A DNA stretch of 64,000 bases from Toxonevra muliebris (Eukaryota; Arthropoda; Insecta; Diptera; Pallopteridae), in assembly GCA_963691655.1 (NCBI GenBank), contig OY829326.1, forward strand, positions 117,029,388 through 117,093,387, read 5' to 3'. Below are positions 23,250-34,714 of this stretch, in pieces. Numbering within the stretch: the stretch's first letter is position 1; each line of letters begins with the position of its first letter. The position numbers were made by a program, and so were the translations under genes. The notes below the pieces were generated by a model, which searched no databases, was not told the DNA's origin, and saw only the letters and a list, made by a program, of their open reading frames with translations.

Positions 23250-24100
23250 TGTTGAATTTCCGTTTCCTTCCTATAATGCTCGCTGTTTGCTCATCAATTT
23301 AAAATCGCTTGAAAAGAGAAGAATCATTCACTCATTGATGTTTGTTTATGACTTAGTTGTTGGAAACATAGATTGTGGTTTCTTGTTAAGCCATGTCAGC
23401 TTAAATGCTCCTTCCAAAATCACTCGTCATATTACTCCATTCTATGTTTCCATGGCAAAAACTAATTATTTGGCAAATGCTCCAATCACAAGGGCCCTTT
23501 TAGAATTTAATAGATTAGCAATTCGTTCAGATATTGATTTCTCTAAAAACAAAGCTGCATTTAAGGCTAGCTTAGACGACCTCGATAGCCTAGTGGATAG
23601 TGCACTAGACTTTCATCTGGGAGGTTGGGGTTCGATTCCCGTCTTCGTCTGGTGGTTAATTTTCATTACTTTCTTATATTCACTATCAATATGAAGTGTA
23701 TGAGAATTATAAGATAGTGTACAAGTACACACATTGGTTGGTAATGGCAAAACCACCAAGCCGATAAAAAATTGCCACACCGCCGTTCGGAATCGGCGTT
23801 AAACTGTAGGTCCAACTATGTGGTATCACAATGGGCCGTTCAGGCCTAAGTGTGTCTCTCGACAGCCACTCCAACCTAACCTAACCTAACCTAAGGCTAG
23901 CTTAGATTTAATCTATTTATAATTAATCTATAATTTATTTATTCACTATTTTGTTATTCTTTTTTATTATTGCAGCTTTTACTTTTGCACATTTGTAATT
24001 TAATAACTATTGTATATATATATTTATATCTATAGTCAGTAAGGACTTTTATCCATTTGACTTAACAATAAATGAAATGAAATGAAATAAACTTTTTATC
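23250..24100 (+). pseudogene. CR1/Jockey-like LINE 3' end, interrupted by a SINE
   Basis: The frame from about 23258 reads SYNARCLLINLKSLEKRR, then LMFVYDLVVGNIDCGFLL, then TNYLANAPITRALLEFNRL, the order found at the C-terminus of many jockey/CR1-like LINE polymerases. The last codons are split by the SINE at 23577-23891; joining across it gives KASLDLIYL and a TAA stop. The 3' untranslated part ends in AATGA/AAATG repeats around 24068-24090, a LINE-type tail. The 5' end is lost. Upstream sequence up to 23250 shows no further motif. Confidence 0.72.
23577..23891 (+). mobile_element. tRNA-derived SINE, full-length copy with 15-base target duplication
   Basis: It is flanked by TAAGGCTAGCTTAGA at 23562-23576 and 23892-23906. 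It has the A box TAGCCTAGTGG, the B box (here GGTTCGATTCC after a GGGAGGTTGGG variant), the body and the tail of five AACCT units. Its 5' end starts CGACCTCG, because the preceding GA is shared with the duplication. It sits in the LINE tail domain. Confidence 0.94.
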
Positions 24101-24415
24101 AATTTGTTTTAAGTATAAATATTTTGTATACAAAATTCAAATTTCTAGTTACTCACAACTAGTTTTCTTATCTGGCTAATATGATGGGAAGTATTTTATT
24201 TATTTTTTTATTTTTATCTCACATTCAATCAAAAAAATTAATTTGCCTGTTTTTTAAAAATTGTTGTCTTTGTCTGTCGCTAACGTCTATAATACGCATC
24301 ATAACTCATAACTGATGCATCTTTTTAATGTATGGGAAATTCCATAAACGATTAAGATTTGAATAACACCCGTTTTGATGAAAACCGTCTAGAGACACGC
24401 GTGGGAACTAGAGGG

Positions 24416-24698
24416 CAGAGCGTTAAAAGAATGCAATCATTTGCGACTGAAAATCGTTTCATATTTTTACCAAAATGATTGTATTCATTTTTGTATTCAT
24501 TGATTAAGAATGTAACAAATTTATTCTTAATCGTATTGTTATCAGCGAATAATTATTCATTTTTTAAATCATTTGAATGCAATCTTTGAATGCAGTCTTT
24601 AACTAAAATTAGTCGAATTCATTCGAAATCATTTGAAGTCACTAGAAATTATTTCTACAAGATCTAAGCGTGAATAATAAAGAACAACATGCACAGGG
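24416..24698. repeat. fragment sharing an end with the GACTCCAA repeat family
   Basis: CAGAGCGTTAAAAGAATGCAAT at 24416 is the inverse of the right end of the repeats at 30785-31256 and 56895-57319 (GCATTCTTTTACAGCTCTG). The interior is rich in 'AATTCATTCGAAATCATTTGAA' type words, a drifted form of the same minisatellite. The other end was not found. A CAGAG start is compatible with a hAT-like terminal repeat, but I see no 8-base duplication. Confidence 0.4.
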
Positions 24699-25334
24699 TT
24701 GGTCATATTAGGTGGACCCATTTATTAAAAAAAAAAAAACATGAAAAGAACATTTTGCTGTTCAAGTGGAAAATCATTTAATTTGGTTTAAGGAGATTTG
24801 ATTACATCACTTTTTGAAGATGATATCGCACAAGGGGTCACCCTGAGCTCGACTAGCGTAATGTGCCCGTTTTTCGATATTTTCCACATTATTTGTCAAT
24901 ATTTCGGCTGATATGGCGACTATTTCCTGGCGGATGCTGGCCTTAGGTTCGTCTAGTGTCCTTGGCTTGTTGATATAAACTTTTGACTACAAGTAGCCCC
25001 AGAGAAAAAAGTCCAGCTGTGTCAAATCAGGACAACGCGGAGGATAGTCAAAATAAACCGACCGGGGAACAATGGCTTCAAGAAATCGATTGTGGCACGA
25101 GCTATATGAGGTAATGCGCCGTCTTGTGCTCCATACTATTTTCATGAAAAATAAGCTTCAAAACATCAAAATAACTTCTCAATCGGAAAAATTTCAGAGC
25201 GTTTGATTGGTATGTACTTCTTTATACTAAAAATCTCCTAAGACTAACGATTCAAAACCATGTTGTCGTTAGTCGATCTGACGTTTCTTGTCAAAGTTAT
25301 AGTGTTGTCGGATGGGTCCACCTAATATGGCCAA
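24699..25334 (-). mobile_element. Tc1/mariner-like element, internally deleted
   Basis: The ends contain the perfect inverted pair CATATTAGGTGGACCCA (24704-24720 and 25313-25329), extended outward to TTGG with one mismatch. Between them, on the minus strand, lies the C-terminal part of an IS630/Tc1/mariner-type transposase (see 24807-25150). The total of 636 bases is too short for a whole transposase gene, so it is a deletion derivative. A TA target duplication is not evident on the left side. Confidence 0.72.
24807..25150 (-). pseudogene. Tc1/mariner-like transposase C-terminal remnant
   Basis: On the minus strand it reads QDGALPHIARATIDFLKPLF, then after a frameshift DYPPRCPDLTQLDFFLWGYL. 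A stop codon follows, then SKVYINKPRTLDEPKASIR and, to the end, CDIIFKK. The blocks QDGA.PH (second catalytic Asp region) and PDL...DFFLWGYLK (third catalytic region) are standard for IS630/Tc1/mariner transposases. One frameshift and one stop (TAG after GYL) make it dead. Confidence 0.8.
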
Positions 25335-25694
25335 GTACTATCAGACAAAAATCAGAAGCAAAAATGTCAACAAGAACCAAAATCAATTAAAACACAAATT
25401 TGTTGTATTAACAAACGAGTTTCAGTAGTACAGGAGTCCCTCGAAATAATTATTTTCGTTGTACTTCTGTTACTTTGAGACCTCGAGCCACTGTTAGTTA
25501 CTTTCCGGTAAACTATGTATATTTCTTTTTATATATGCCGAGAAGTACATAGCATAAATATAATGTTACCAGTTGTTGTTTTCCTTTTCTGCCATTAAAT
25601 GCAATGAGGCCCTAATTTTTTTCTTTGGGCGGATCACCATAAAAATCTGTTAAATTGCTTTGCTCATTATCGTTATAAGTTTTGTCTCTATTCC

Positions 25695-26335
25695 AAATGA
25701 TTGTACAAGTGAACAAGACAATGATAACAAGTGAGTGAAATAAACAAAATTTTGAAATCAGAAAATATCTTCAGGTTCAAAATTACGATTATTAAATTAT
25801 GGTTATGATTTTAGAAAATTTTTTTTTGTCCGATTTTTTTTCATATTTCACAGCTCTATTATTGCTCCTTGCAAATACAAACATAACCCAAAACTTATTT
25901 TTTAATTCAGATAATGTTTATCGATGCCGCAAGATGTTCAAAATTTAGAAGTTTCAACCATAATTTAAACTTTTCATAGAAATTTTGCTGAATTTCTAAA
26001 ACGTTACAAGTTTTGAACCTCTTGCGGCACTAATAAGCATTATCCGATTTCAAAAATTATTTTTACATTATGTTTGTATTTGAAAGGAGCAATAACAGAA
26101 TTGTGGAATTTTAAAAAAAATTTCGGCTAAAAATTTTAAAAATTCATAATTTATTGTTGACATTTCGGGACTGTTTTCGAACCTGAAGATTTTATCAGAT
26201 TTCAAAATTTTGTTTCCATTTCGGATCATATGGATAAGTGACACTTAAGTTGCTGTTACTTTTTAATTTGACGCCATTTTTGGCTATTTATGATGTCCCA
26301 AAAAAGTTGCTTAGCGTGGGTAAGTCACTGTTTTT
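25695..26335. mobile_element. foldback element related to the MITE at 7536
   Basis: The two arms of about 230 bases pair with each other. Left: 'ATCTTCAGGTTC', 'TATTGCTCCTTGCAAATACAAACATAA', 'GATGCCGCAAGATGTTCAAA'. Right, on the opposite strand: 'ATCTTCAGGTTCG', the CAAATACAAACATAA block, and 'GTGCCGCAAGAGGTTCAAA'. The centre lies near 25960. Outside the right arm the element continues with the block shared with 7860-7949 and ends in TCACTG near 26330. No coding capacity. Confidence 0.6.
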
Positions 26336-26417
26336 TCAAATAAATATTTAGAATTCAACAGTCTTGAAAACTAATTTTAACTTAACAATCATTCTTAGAT
26401 TCAAATAATTTTAGTGC

Positions 26418-26501
26418 ATATCGTCGCCTGAGAATCGATTTGGCGTATAGGCAAACGAATACTTATCCACATACGCCAAATCAATTCTCAGTCGACGATA
26501 T
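26418..26501. repeat. 84-base near-perfect hairpin
   Basis: Arm 26418-26448 and arm 26471-26501 are reverse complements over 31 bases with two mismatches, separated by 22 bases. Each arm contains ATATCGTCG and GATTTGGCGTAT. It has the size of a microRNA precursor, but I see no evidence for transcription, and a young MITE would look the same. Confidence 0.7.
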
Positions 26502-29180
26502 ATTAAAATCGACTTAATCTGATTACAAATACAATAAACGAAATTCATGCTAATAAATCAAAATAAAAGCAGAATGAAATTAAACAGGCATTCAATTAAA
26601 ATTGTATTATTTACCTTCAGTTACTTTAAAATTTTAAATTGAATTTTAAAGTTTTTTTACATTTACTCAGTTATATTTATAATTGTCATTATTTATTTAT
26701 TTTTAACATAAAAATAATTTTTATTTGCTTGTTTATTTATTTTTATTTTTAAATAATGTAGAATATTGTTATTTAATACTATTTAGCTAAAAATTTGTGA
26801 TTGGTGCAATTACGAAGTCGAACAACAAAGAAAATTTTTTATTTTTATATTTAATTTTTATTAAACTATTTTCACTATATTTTAAGACATTTAAACTATT
26901 TTTTTTATCAATTTTTTATCGCATATATTAATTTGTTGTATCTTGTTAATTCAACACTATTTAAGGTTAAGCTAATTTAATTTTTTGTTTAATGGAATCA
27001 ATTTGTTTTATATTAATAAATTGTATTATTAATTTTGCTTTTTATTTTATTTATAATTTTCTATTTTATTAATTTTGTATTAATGATTTTTTAATGTCGT
27101 TTTTTTTAATAAATAATTATTTCAATGCACTCCTTTAGCTAAAGCACACACACACTAACGCACACATACACAAACATAAATACATAAACGACAAGCAAAA
27201 CAGTAATTAGTAAATTTATTGCTTCATTCTGCTGCTCAAAGCCGAAGATATTTTTAAATTTTGTAGTTGTAAGTTGCTGCCTGCTTCTTTGTTTTTTTGT
27301 TTTAGCTCCTTCTTTTTGCTTGCCTGCGTGCTTTTTAGCTTCTCATCATAATACACGCAAGTACTTATATAAGTTTTTTTATACTATCTTCAACTTTTAA
27401 TGAGTTTTAGGCTTTTGTATTATTTTTTTAATTTTTTTTTTAATACAAATTTTATAGTCACACAAATTCTATTTATTTATTTATTTTTTTTTTAAATGTT
27501 ATCAATTATTTTTAAGTTTTTGTTTGTTCTTACTTTTATTATTTTTTAAAGAAATGTCTTAGTGTCCAGTTTCTTTAATTTTGGCTTTGAAAAAGGTCGC
27601 GCGTATTTTATTTCCAGAGTTGTCAACACGAACAGAACCTCACGAAGACTGAGACTTACAACATTTTGAATTTACTTTCGGAGGGTAAACATCTCTTTGT
27701 ATTGTATGCTCAGATTGTGTGTATGCGAGCTTTTTAACGAAAGTATTGCCAAACTTTTAGAGGGGGTTACGGCGCCTAGAAGTAGGCACTCTTAAATGTT
27801 ACATAGCAAGCAAGAAACCGAAAAAGCTCATCATGCCATTTAGCTTTAATATTACGCGCGCGAAGTCTCAACATGTGTTACAGGTGATATTTATCGAAAG
27901 GTATTCTATTTTTTTGTTATTGTTGTTGTGTTTATATACTATACATGTATACATGTATAGTACTACTTATATATATATATATATACTATAAGTATGTATA
28001 CAAAATATAGAGAGGGTGGCAATGCAACTACACATGATATAAAAAGGTTGTTAGTGTTGTTGGGTTCTTGGTTATTCAGTTAGAGGTTGAGGTTCTTGTG
28101 GTACTGTTATACTATGAGTAAGGGTGGGTGGTAGTAAAAGAATTTAAGTAGTAAATTCTAGGGGTTTCCTAGAGCAAACGCTCTTCAGCACTCACTCAGT
28201 TTTGGCGCATTTGCTTGAATAATTTTTCTTAACCTCGCTCAACATTTGTTCGGTTTGGCTGGCTGACTGGTTGACTGGCTGATTGGATGGCTTACTGACT
28301 AACTGGCTGGTAAATTTGTTTTTGTTCTACAAGTATCTTGGCATGTAAGCGCGTATACGTAATCTGTATCTATGAAATACTCCTACTATCTGTATGTAGT
28401 AAGTAATACACGTAAAATTCAAAACAAAAGCATGTGATACTATTGGAATTCTTTATATGCATGTAAGTAGTACATAGTTTTTTGCTTAATTTCTTTTTTC
28501 CTTTGTTTTTTCTTTCTTCTTGCATTTTCATTATTTTTATATATACATATTTTTGTATGCACTACACCCATAAGAGTATGTAAATATGGATGTATATACA
28601 TTCAAGGATAATGCATCCTGCCTCTTTTTGGTGAAGTATTTTCGTATATTTTTAGCGTAATAGATGAGATAATGCTTGAAGTTCATATACTTGAAAAGCC
28701 GATTTATGATTAAATTTTAAATTGGACTATAAATAAATACTTAAGATAATGCAATCGAAATTCATTTAAAAAACTTTCACGGTTGCGGTAATCAGGTAAA
28801 ACTATAAGCGATACATCATCAATCGATAAGTTATAAATGCATTGAACTAATGATTTCGATATATCAATTTAGTAACACTAAATTACACTGTGTAACAAAA
28901 TCAATTGATAAATGCGTAACTTTTTAAGGGTAATTAGGGGTTGTTGATTCTGTACTCAGTGCAGGCCTAAAACACATTTTTTTCGATGTATGGGGGACCA
29001 GTATACATATCAATTGAAACCACCTAACTTCAAGAAATTAACTCATATTAACTCTAAGACGAACAATTTTTTTTTTTTACTATAATGCTTTTGTACATAA
29101 ACAAAAATATTTCCTATCGAAAAGCAGTCGAGTCGAATTAGAAACTAATCTTTAAAAGAAAAAATATTTGTACACATAAT
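26502..29180. other. very AT-rich non-coding stretch
   Basis: No gene is found. Bases 26600-27130 are almost pure A/T. A TA microsatellite lies at 27970-27988. A block at 28915-28970 with 'CGTAACTTTTTAAGGGTAAT' and 'TGTACTCAG' recurs inverted at about 63755-63810, so part of it belongs to a dispersed repeat. Confidence 0.5.
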
Positions 29181-29194
29181 ATGAATCTCTTTAT

Positions 29195-30171
29195 AACTAC
29201 TGAATTTCTCTTGTTCCTTTTATTCATAAATGATATTCCTCTTGTTGTAAAACATTCGAGATGCCTGTTATTTGCCGACGATCTAAAACTCTTCAGATCC
29301 ATTCAATACAGAGCTCATAGTGATCTTCTGCAAGTTGACATTGACTCGGTAGTTGCGTGGTGTTCTTGCCACAGTCTACCGCTTAACGTAGCTAAATGTG
29401 AATGTTTAACTATTAGCAGATCGATCTCCCCTAACTACTAAGACTGCTTTATAAACTCATCTTTACTCAATAGTCTTCTCAAAAAGGATTTGAGTGTTGT
29501 TTTAGATCCGAGGTTGGATTTCAAGGACCACATTAACTTTATTGTCAATTAAGCTTACTCGATGTTTGGTTTCTTAAAGAGGAAATCTATTGAATTTTCT
29601 GACCCTTTCACTCTTAAATCGCTTTACATATCACTTGTTCGGTCTCACTTAGAATATTGCTCAGTAATCTGGAGTCCCTCATCAAACCTTCACTCTTCTA
29701 GAATTGAAATGGTACAAAAAAAATTTACTAAATTCCTTTTCTATCATCTTATCTAATTTGGTGTTCCTTATTTCGGATGTACTCCTTAGTACTAAGGCGT
29801 AAAGCATTTTCAATTATTTTGGTCAGAGATCTGATACATCATCATATTCAATGTCCCCAACTGCTTGTATTGCTTCATTTTTATTCTACATCACGTTGTC
29901 TCCGAGTCCAGTTCCATTTCTGTGAACAATATTGTACAACTTCTTATGCTCTGAATGAACCTATGGCTCGTTGTGTCAGAGTAACTAATTCAATTTTGCC
30001 TAACATTGATATCTTTGCTTATAAACATTCCCGTAACGTTTCTTTGCTTATTTTAGTCTTTAAGTTTATTGTTTGCATAATGTTTTTATTTATTTTATTA
30101 ATCATGTTTTGTAGTTTTTAAGTAGTCTGTAAGAGTCAATACTCTGTTTTATGAAATAAATTAAATGAAAT
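29195..30171 (+). pseudogene. CR1/Jockey-like LINE 3' half, decayed
   Basis: Starting within the palm domain, the frames read LLFLLFINDIPLVVKHSRCL and LLFADDLKLFRSI (catalytic FADD). Next come SVVAWCSCHSLPLNVAKCE, then after shifts and a stop MFGFLKRKSIEFSDPFTLKS and LVRSHLEYCSVIWSP. A tail domain with CPQLLVLLHF and NEPMARCVRV follows. The 3' end has an AAATGAAAT-type tail at about 30150-30171. It is 5'-truncated and carries several frameshifts and stops. Its architecture matches the LINEs at 10594 and 23250, probably related families. Confidence 0.75.
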
Positions 30172-30784
30172 TAACTGGTAGAGAAAACCAACCATCTGTG
30201 AAGAAAATGTTTTTTATCGTAAAATATTTGAGGATCAAAATCAACTAAACTAAATTTTTTAAAAATGAGTTTGAAAAATAAAAATTGTAAACTTAATTAT
30301 GTAAATTTATAATTTTAATGTCAGTTTAAAATAGTTAAATGAGCTAATTATTAAGCAGAGCAATCTTCTACCTTAAAATTCCAGCGTATACCATATCTCT
30401 AACAAGAATTAAATTTATTGTACGTTGATCAGTTTGTGAATCTCCATACTTAGATTGAGATTACTCATTCGTCAAGGTTGCCTCAATATTTACTAGTGTC
30501 CAACCGAATATTCAGCTTTATAGTATATGATAAACCAATTCGATTTTACGATCCCCGTTCACTATGTTCGTATATATGACTGATATTTATTTTAAATGTT
30601 TTTAGGCATATTTACTGTGCCCAATATTCGCCTTTTAATGAAAGATTCTATTTTTGATAGCTTTTTGAATCCTCTTATATTCAATAAATAGGGCTGTTCA
30701 CAATCTGGTGAAAATGATCATACACGAGTCCAATAAATTTTTGTGGCATTGCTTAGACAATTGGTTTTATTAAATGTATCAATA

Positions 30785-31256
30785 ATTTCAAATCCCAATT
30801 GACTCCAAATGACTTCAATTGACTCCAAATGATATCAAGTGACTCCATTTGACTTCAAAACCCAATTGACTCCAAGTGAATTCAAGTGACTTCAAATCCC
30901 AATTGACTCCAAATGGCTTCAAGTTACTCCAATTATCTTCAAATTTCAGTTGACTCCAAGTGACTTCAATAGACTCCAAGGGTATTCAAGTGACTCCAAG
31001 TGACTTCAAAACAGTCATGGTTTTGGACTCATAAGATTTGCATTCCCATGATTTCAAAAAAAGATTGCATTCCCTTGACTCCAAAAAAGACTTTTCTAAA
31101 TGAATTACCAATCGGCGACTCCAAAAAAGACTTCTAACTTCATTTTATATTCTGGAGTCAAACTTGTTATTCAATAACTGCAATCATGAATTGTCGGTTA
31201 CTAATTATGTCTTCAAGGCATTGAAATTAAGTTGAATGCATTCTTTTACAGCTCTG
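30785..31256 (+). repeat. dispersed repeat with GACTCCAA/GACTTCAA minisatellite, copy 1
   Basis: The left 230 bases are a minisatellite alternating 'TGACTCCAA' and 'TGACTTCAA' words. A unique right half follows, with 'CAGTCATGGTTTTGGACTC', the 'AATCGGCGACTCCAAAAAAG' block and 'ATCATGAATTGTCGG', ending in GCATTCTTTTACAGCTCTG at 31238-31256. A second copy lies at 56895-57319. It has no coding capacity; the family is probably a non-autonomous DNA transposon. Confidence 0.7.
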
Positions 31257-31442
31257 CAGTGGAACCAATACTCCGATAGTTCTCTTTTAATTTATTCATA
31301 TTTTTGTGTACTTGCTTTATATTCTGATTCACAAAATTTTTTTGTCACCGTTTCGATTATTTCTTTGCATATTTTGGATATTTTTGATATTTTTTACTTG
31401 TTGTATCAGAGTGATCATTTTTATTTCTCAAACTACATAATA

Positions 31443-31573
31443 CAGTAGTCCCTACTCAATTGCGTTGATGAAAATGTACAATATATAATTCAATTAACCG
31501 GAAAATGCAATTAACCAAGAGCAATTAAACGGAAAACGCCGTTAAGCGGCGATCAATTAACAGGGCATTACTG
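31443..31573. mobile_element. pogo-like MITE
   Basis: The 131-base element begins CAGTAGTCCCTAC and ends with the inverse of CAGTAATGCCCTG, and is flanked by TA on both sides (31441-31442 and 31574-31575). The ends and the 'CAATTAACCGGAAAA', 'CGCCGTTAAGCGGCG' motifs resemble pogo/Tigger termini. It has no transposase. A related end occurs at 32070-32100. Confidence 0.6.
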
Positions 31574-31954
31574 TATGCAATAAAATTGAGCTAAAAAATA
31601 ACAAAACAAAAGACCTGATGAATTTCCCTGGGTTCATGCCCTAAGTATTCAGCTTTGAACATACTGAGTACTAAGTGCGCTATAATTCTGAACAGTACTT
31701 TAGGTATATATGTATTCCATTTAAAATAAAAGGAATTTAAAATATGCGTAAGCAAAAGGAGATAAAGTTGATTTAGTAAATATGCCGACATATTTTACAC
31801 ATCCTAGGAAGCAAACAAAAAATGAAACAAACAAGTGATTAATATTGCTCACATTATGAATTTGCTTTCCAATATAAAATAATTTGGGACCCTTCAAATT
31901 ACGCAATTGCTCAGCATTTATTTGTGTGCTTTTACATTTAAATAAGAAATGGGA

Positions 31955-32101
31955 GGCACTTAAAGGAAACCCAATTAAGCGCACCGAATTAAACGGGAGA
32001 AAATGTATACTTTCTATGAGAATTTTACATAACACAAATTTTAGTTCAATTAGACGCAAAAATCAATTAAGCGGAACTCAATAAAACGGAAACAACTGTA
32101 T
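31955..32101. repeat. second pogo-like fragment
   Basis: This stretch holds 'CAATTAAGCGCACCGAATTAAACGG' words and ends '...AAGCGGAACTCAATAAAACGG' with AACAACTGTA, whose inverse TACAGTTGTTTCCG resembles the left end of the MITE at 31443. The left border is unclear. The overlapping open frames on both strands are accidental. Confidence 0.4.
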
Positions 32102-32957
32102 CGAAATAAACCTATTTTTATGAGGTTACTGTTAAAAGTCTACAAGAATCACCACTAGACATTTCTGTTACTAACAGAGCCTCAAATTTCGCAGGCTTGT
32201 GTTATTTTGAAATATACATAAATACTTACTTACCTATAAGAAATTCCACAATTTGTAACTGCCTCAACTCAGCAATTTTATTTCAGTTGTGCAAAAAAAA
32301 CGGTATGGAACAAATTTCATTAAAATGCGTTAATTTTCGATAACCACAATAAAACTCAGAGATGATAATTTTAATAGTACTCACATTTTTCATTCGATAA
32401 TAAAAGATGAAAGTTCGATAACTTGCATAGTGATGTGTATCAGTGATGGAAAAATACAATTGTACCTTTTTCAAACTACAAAGTACATTAGGTTCAACTG
32501 GCACATTTTAGATACAATTCGTCATTGCCTAAAAAATTTTAAAGCTAAATTATCAAAAAAAAGTTTTGGAATATTGATCATAATTTTCGATTTTTAAAAA
32601 TTTTTCATTCAAAATTTCTTTGATAGCTCTGTTATTGCCGTTCATAAAGAGAAACTTAATACAAAAAGAATTTTCTAAATCTAGTCGAAGGCTTAAGGGT
32701 GTGCGTGAAACAATAACTTTATACTCGATGAAAATAGTGGTGCAGAAAAATTTCCCCATCACATATAAATAATTTTGAAAATTTGTAGTAAAATGCAACT
32801 ATGCATGTTATCATACAAATCTTATTTTGTTGTTATATTTATTCTTGAATTGCCCTTGAGCTTGTGGAAATTTTGAAAATTCATACTTACCTCGTCAGTT
32901 TTCTTTTCCTAGTAAAAATATTCTGTTTCACATACTCCCTAAGTCGTCATTGGTTGC
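32102..32957. other. non-coding stretch
   Basis: No gene is recognised; only short overlapping frames without motifs are present. Confidence 0.45.
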
Positions 32958-33036
32958 GTTCAGAAAATACACAAAATTTTAAACTGTTGTTTGTAAATTA
33001 CCAACAGTTGTTTTGAAACTGTTGTGTCTTCTGAAC
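32958..33036. repeat. 79-base hairpin MITE, copy 2
   Basis: This is the inverse of the copy at 4985-5063: GTTCAGAAAATACACAA at the left and TTGTGTCTTCTGAAC at the right, with ACCAACAGTTG between. The flanks also match (GGCATGATGCATC here, GATGCATTATGCC there), so the real unit probably extends beyond the hairpin. Confidence 0.6.
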
Positions 33037-33935
33037 GGCATGATGCATCGTCAGTCCAATTTTTGGGAAACAACATGGGCTAGTAATGTTGTGTTATTTT
33101 TAAAAGAGAAATATCATTTCCTGGATCAATTTTTAGGTTTGAAAAGTCAATTTTACTCACATTATCCTTATATGCACATAAATAAGTACAATTGAGGTCA
33201 GATTGTATTTGAAAATTCGAACACAAAAATATATTTTCCTTAATTTGAACTAGTATTATCCTAATGAAATACCACTTTATAAATATTGAAACCAACATTT
33301 AAGCCTATGTTACAAAAAACTGCTATACTGTGATCATTTGATACTTTCAAACGCTTGGTGAGCGCTAATGTTTAATATTCGCTACTTTTCACCAAACTTT
33401 CCTCTGAAAATCTGATGTTTTTGAAAGAGCTCAAATTTAAGCCCTAGCCTTATGTATAACAATATTATAACTTGAGCTGTAATTGATTATGCTCCATAAA
33501 CTATATCGCCGGATATGTAGAGATAACAAGCGAATATCGATCGGAACCCTAATTCAAATTTGAAATTCTTTTCTATTACCTTTTTTTTACTTAAAAGAGT
33601 ATTTCCGTTTTTGGGAAACACATTCGACAGATGGAGACGAAAACGAAAAAATGTATATTTCATTTTTTCTCAATTTGTTCTACAACTGAAAATTCCAGCA
33701 ACAACAACAACAGCTGTAAACAAGAACATTGCAACAACGAGCACAATCGCATATAGATGCAAACGCACCATAACGCATTAGCCTAACCTCAAAATTTGCC
33801 AATTCATTTGGCTTTATTGACATTTCATAACAGCTGACAGCAAGTTGCACATAAATTCACAAAAATTACAAAAGAAATTTTTGAAATTTGAATAATAAAT
33901 AAAAATTATCTTTTTATTTTGGCCGTACGGAAAGA

Positions 33936-34602
33936 ATGTCCAACTACGATTCCTATGGAACACCCACTAAACCGGATAATAATTGCCGCACTTGCACTGA
34001 CTTCAAATATTGGTCCAAACAGCAGAGACAAATATTTCATAAAGCGAATCCGGTAAGTACAGGTATATTCTAAAGAATAATGAAGGAATCACATGTACTA
34101 CCATCAATTCTCATTTATATAAAATCAAGTCGGACGATGCAGAAAAAAGCAAAGATAATGGAGGAGGATGTGATGGGCCTCGTAAGGATTGTCCATGGGA
34201 TAAGATAATGTTAGGAAGTGCTACGTGGGGTATACTGCATACAATGGCGGCATTTTATGAGGAGCATCCTACAGATAACCAAAAAAAAGACATTAAAACA
34301 TTTATGGATGTATTATCACGCGTTTATCCTTGTGGTCATTGCGCCAAAGACTTTCGCAAAGAGTGAGCACGCAAATTATTAGATAACTCGTGTAAAATTT
34401 GTTATTAATCAATTATTTATGTATTTCATCATTTTACAGTCTAAAGGATCATCCTGTTAATGTTAATTCACAGCATGAATTTTCTTTGTGGCTCTGTAAT
34501 TTCCATAATCGCGTTAATGTCAAATTGGGTAAACCGGTTTTTGATTGCTCGAAAATCAACGAAAGATGGCGAGACGGGTGGCTGGATGGATCATGTGATT
34601 AG
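33936..34602 (+). CDS. Alr: FAD-linked sulfhydryl oxidase Alr/Erv1 (three exons)
   Basis: This enzyme re-oxidises the import receptor Mia40 in the mitochondrial intermembrane space and passes electrons through FAD to cytochrome c or oxygen. The predicted exons are 33936-34052, 34130-34362 and 34440-34602, with GTAAGT and GTGAGC donors and AG acceptors; they join in frame to 170 residues. The first exon carries the CxxC pair C17-x-x-C20, the shuttle disulfide of long Erv1/ALR forms. The catalytic pair is YPCGHC (C107/C110), within the four-helix core after [15 protein letters not shown]. The FAD-binding stretch runs C136[17 protein letters not shown]153. C153 and the last cysteine, C169, fit the structural disulfide. 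All key residues are intact. The start at 33936 gives the usual length. Neighbour Prosbeta5 is convergent. Confidence is high for the family; exon borders are predicted. Confidence 0.95.
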
Positions 34603-34714
34603 GAACAAGCAAGCGTGTAGCTACATATCCACGGATGGTATGAAACGCGTTGTCGTTTTTACTTCGAAACGTGTAGTTTCTTTCGTTGTTGGCGTATAGT
34701 GTAGTCTAATTAAT

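Noticed and set aside
27960..27990. TATA-box promoter cluster
   Set aside because: It is a TA microsatellite with no gene downstream.
33560..33781. 73-codon frame as an upstream exon of Alr
   Set aside because: Thr/Ala-rich end from CAACAA repeats; Alr has a complete start at 33936 and no acceptor fits between them.
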